Below, in pieces: positions 37,452-39,932 of a stretch of 39,932 nucleotides of DNA. The DNA comes from UBA1479 sp963972065. GTDB lineage: Bacteria > Pseudomonadota > Alphaproteobacteria > Rhodospirillales > Casp-alpha2. The translations under genes and the position numbers were made by a program. The stretch spans positions 1-39,932 of the forward strand of contig CAXAVJ010000032.1 of the NCBI GenBank assembly GCA_963972065.1, given 5' to 3'. How positions within the stretch are numbered: position 1 is the first letter of the stretch; the number at the start of each line of letters is the position of its first letter. Under the pieces are notes generated by a model that saw only the letters and a program-made list of their open reading frames with translations, was not told the DNA's origin and did not search any database.

Positions 37452-39932
37452 CTAGGCCGCCGCCTTGCCCGCGATGGCCGCCAGCTGCGACACCAGGAAG
37501 CGCACGCCCTTGGTCCGCGCCTGCTTGTCGGGCCAGTCGCTGACGTAGATCAGCCGATGGTCGGGGCGCAGCTTGGCCTTGCCCTTCTGCTGGGTGATCC
37601 ATTGAACGAGACCCGCCGGGTCGGCGAAATCGTCGCCGCGGAACTGCACGGTGGCGCCGCGCGGCCCGGCATCGACCTTGGCGACCCCGGCGCGGCGGCA
37701 CGATCCCTTGAGGCGCACCAGGTCCAGCAGGTTCTGCACACTTTCCGGCATCGGCCCGAAACGGTCGATCAGTTCGACCGCCAGGTCCTCCATCTCGTCG
37801 TCGCCGGACAGGCGTGAAATCCTGCGGTACAGATCCAGACGCAGGCTCAGGTCAGCGACGTAGTGGTCGGGGATTAACACTTCAGTGCCAAGGGAGATTT
37901 GCGGGCTCCAATCCTCGTCCGCGGCACTCTCGCCACCCCCGCTCTTGGCCTCGGCCACGGCTTCTTCCAGCATGCGCTGATACAGCTCGACCCCGACCTC
38001 GCGGATATGGCCGGACTGTTCCTCGCCCAGCAGGTTGCCCGCCCCCCGGATGTCCATGTCGTGGCTGGCCAGGGTGAAGCCCGCGCCCAGGGTGTCGAGG
38101 GTCTGCATGACCTCCAGGCGCTTTTCCGCCGTCGGCGTCAGCTTGCCGCGCGCCGGCACCGTCAGATAAGCATAGGCGCGGATCTTCGACCGCCCGACCC
38201 GCCCGCGCAGCTGATAGAGCTGGCCCAGGCCGAAGCGGTCGGCGCGGTGCATGATGATGGTGTTGACCCGCGGCAGGTCGAGGCCGGATTCGATGATGTT
38301 GGTCGACACCAGCACGTCATAGGCGCCGTCGGCGAAGGCCTGGAACACGTCTTCCAGGTCGCGCGGCTTCATCTGCCCGTGGGCCAGGGCGATGCGCGCG
38401 TCGGGCATCATTTCCGTGATCTGGTTGGCGACGCCGTCCAGGTCCGACACGCGCGGGCAGACGTAATAGACCTGCCCGCCCCGGTGCAGTTCGCGCACCA
38501 TGGCCTCGCGGATGATGACCGGATCGAACGGCAGCACGAAGGTGCGCACGGCCAGCCGGTCCACGGGCGGGGTGGCGATCAGGCTCATCTCGCGCAGGCC
38601 CGACAGGGCCATCTGCAAGGTGCGCGGGATCGGCGTCGCGGTCAGCACCAGGACGTGGACGTTGGTCTTCAGTTGCTTGAGCTGTTCCTTATGGGCGACG
38701 CCGAAGTGCTGTTCCTCGTCGATGATCAGCAGGCCCAGGTCGCGGAAGCGCACGTCCTTGGCCAGCAGCGCGTGGGTCCCGACGACGATGTCGATGTCGC
38801 CCTTGGCCATGCCGTCCTTGACCTTGGCCGTGTCCTTGGCGGTGACCAGACGCGACAGCTGCCCGATCTTCACGGGAAAGCCGGCGAAGCGCTCCTGAAA
38901 GGTCTTGAAGTGCTGACGGGCCAGCAGCGTGGTCGGCACCACGACGGCGACCTGCTTGCCGGTGAGCGCCGCCGTAAAGGCGGCGCGCAGCGCGACCTCG
39001 GTCTTGCCGAAGCCGACGTCGCCGCAGACCAGCCGGTCCGTCGGCAGGCCCTTGGCCAGGTCTTCCAGGGTGTCGGAAATGGCCCGCAGCTGATCTTCCG
39101 TCTCGTCATAGGGGAAGCGCGCGCAGAATTCGTCGTAAGCCCCCGGGTGCCCTTCCAGGCGCGGCGCGTCCTTCATCAGGCGTTCCGCCGCGACCTGCAT
39201 CAGCTTTTCCGCCATGTCGCGGATGCGCGCCTTCATCTTGGCCTTGCGCGCCTGCCAGGCGGCCCCGCCCAGGCGGTCCAACTGCCCCGGCCCGCCTTCG
39301 GAGCCGTAGCGCGTAACGATCTCAATATTCTCGACCGGAATGAACAGCTTGTCGTCGCCGGCATAGACCAGCATCAGGCAATCATGCGCCGCCCCGCCGA
39401 CGTCGATGGTCTGCAGCCCGTCGTAACGCCCGATGCCGTGTTCCGCATGGACGACCAAGTCGCCTTCGTTGATGTCCGACACGCTGGCGATCAGGTTTTC
39501 CGGGCGCACCTTGACCCGGTGGCGGCGCACCACGCGCTCGCCCAAAATGTCTTGTTCCGAAACAACGGTGACCCGGCCCGGCAGCACGAAGCCGCGCGGC
39601 AGGCCCAGCACGATCGCCGACGCTCCCGGCCCCGTCAGCGCCCCCTGCCAATCGGCGGCGGACGTGAGCGTCACGCCGCGTTCCGCCAGCACGGTGATCA
39701 GTCGCGTGCGGGCCCCTTCGGAATAGGTATCGACCACGACGGTGTGGCCGTCGGCCAACAGCGCCTTTACATGCGCCGCCGTTTCCTGAAACACGTCGGC
39801 GTCGGGCCGGGCGCGCACGTCGCCGAATTCACGGCCCGGCCGCCCGCCCAGATCGATGGCGTCGGGCCAGTCGCCGGCGGCGGCGCGGTCGGCGGCATCG
39901 GTCCAGGCCTGCGACCAGTCGCCCAGCGAATA
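37452..39932 (-). CDS. mfd: transcription-repair coupling factor Mfd (N-terminal part cut by window edge)
   Basis: DNA translocase that removes RNA polymerase stalled at lesions and recruits UvrA. The frame is open to base 39932, so the N-terminal UvrB-like part is missing; the GTG at 39818 is internal. Visible parts, in order, are the end of domain 2/3, then the RNA polymerase-interacting domain (DLVVHAEHGIGRYDGL, FIPVENIEIVTRYGSEG). The translocase follows, with Walker A GDVGFGKTEVALRAAF, the DEEQHFG box, TATPIPRTLQM and the RGRVGRSKIRAYAYL motif. The C-terminal D7 domain is also present (MPESVQNLLDLVRLKGSCRRAGVAKVD). The C-terminus is complete. Confidence 0.97.
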   Translation of the reverse strand, partial: YSLGDWSQAWTDAADRAAAGDWPDAIDLGGRPGREFGDVRARPDADVFQETAAHVKALLADGHTVVVDTYSEGARTRLITVLAERGVTLTSAADWQGALTGPGASAIVLGLPRGFVLPGRVTVVSEQDILGERVVRRHRVKVRPENLIASVSDINEGDLVVHAEHGIGRYDGLQTIDVGGAAHDCLMLVYAGDDKLFIPVENIEIVTRYGSEGGPGQLDRLGGAAWQARKAKMKARIRDMAEKLMQVAAERLMKDAPRLEGHPGAYDEFCARFPYDETEDQLRAISDTLEDLAKGLPTDRLVCGDVGFGKTEVALRAAFTAALTGKQVAVVVPTTLLARQHFKTFQERFAGFPVKIGQLSRLVTAKDTAKVKDGMAKGDIDIVVGTHALLAKDVRFRDLGLLIIDEEQHFGVAHKEQLKQLKTNVHVLVLTATPIPRTLQMALSGLREMSLIATPPVDRLAVRTFVLPFDPVIIREAMVRELHRGGQVYYVCPRVSDLDGVANQITEMMPDARIALAHGQMKPRDLEDVFQAFADGAYDVLVSTNIIESGLDLPRVNTIIMHRADRFGLGQLYQLRGRVGRSKIRAYAYLTVPARGKLTPTAEKRLEVMQTLDTLGAGFTLASHDMDIRGAGNLLGEEQSGHIREVGVELYQRMLEEAVAEAKSGGGESAADEDWSPQISLGTEVLIPDHYVADLSLRLDLYRRISRLSGDDEMEDLAVELIDRFGPMPESVQNLLDLVRLKGSCRRAGVAKVDAGPRGATVQFRGDDFADPAGLVQWITQQKGKAKLRPDHRLIYVSDWPDKQARTKGVRFLVSQLAAIAGKAAA

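Overview
The window reads as chromosomal DNA of a GC-rich alphaproteobacterium, most likely of the order Rhodospirillales or a close relative. This rests on protein style and on two gene blocks common in that class: an hflX/mazG neighbourhood, and the cell-wall/replication run mltB-rlpA-dac-tmk-holB-metG-tatD-MBL hydrolase. The taxonomic call is an inference. I see no rRNA, CRISPR array, insertion sequence or prophage. There is one tRNA gene, tRNA-Ser(UGA).

Layout. 1-3.8 kb: plus-strand genes for HflX (5' end cut by the window edge), a small hypothetical protein, an inositol monophosphatase-family enzyme, a beta-hydroxyacid dehydrogenase and an MmcQ/YjbR protein, ending at a paired palindromic repeat. 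3.9-9 kb, minus strand: class III aminotransferase, stand-alone dimethylformamidase-type large subunit, mazG and a lipoprotein. 9-12.5 kb: an RpiR/SIS regulator divergent from the aminotransferase, a VOC protein, and a LysR regulator divergent from a TauD/TfdA-type oxygenase. Together 5.5-12.5 kb looks like an accessory catabolic zone. 12.9-22.5 kb, minus strand: the housekeeping block listed above, preceded by a YdcF protein. 22.6-23.6 kb: a hypothetical gene with a clear terminator, a 38-residue membrane peptide gene, and tRNA-Ser.

23.7-34 kb is the most interesting part. A complete branched-chain/urea-type ABC transporter (binding protein, two permeases, two ATPases) runs on the minus strand. 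Divergent from it is a signalling operon. Its first gene is a ScfR-like XRE regulator with a histidine-kinase-type dimerisation/phosphoacceptor (DHp) hairpin inserted behind its DNA-binding domain. Then come a receiver-only response regulator, a small two-helix membrane protein, and a sensor kinase whose sensor part is a whole sodium:solute symporter domain plus a STAC domain (CbrA/CrbS architecture). The DHp hairpin of the transcription factor lines up without a gap with that of the kinase, including the histidine. I propose a phosphorelay or docking pathway from symporter-kinase to receiver to transcription factor that controls the transporter.

34-39.9 kb: a 60-residue protein, a UMF1/Atg22-type MFS transporter, a 48-residue ORF behind two tandem palindromic operators, a FrnE-like DsbA-family protein, a hypothetical protein, and mfd (N-terminal part cut by the right window edge).
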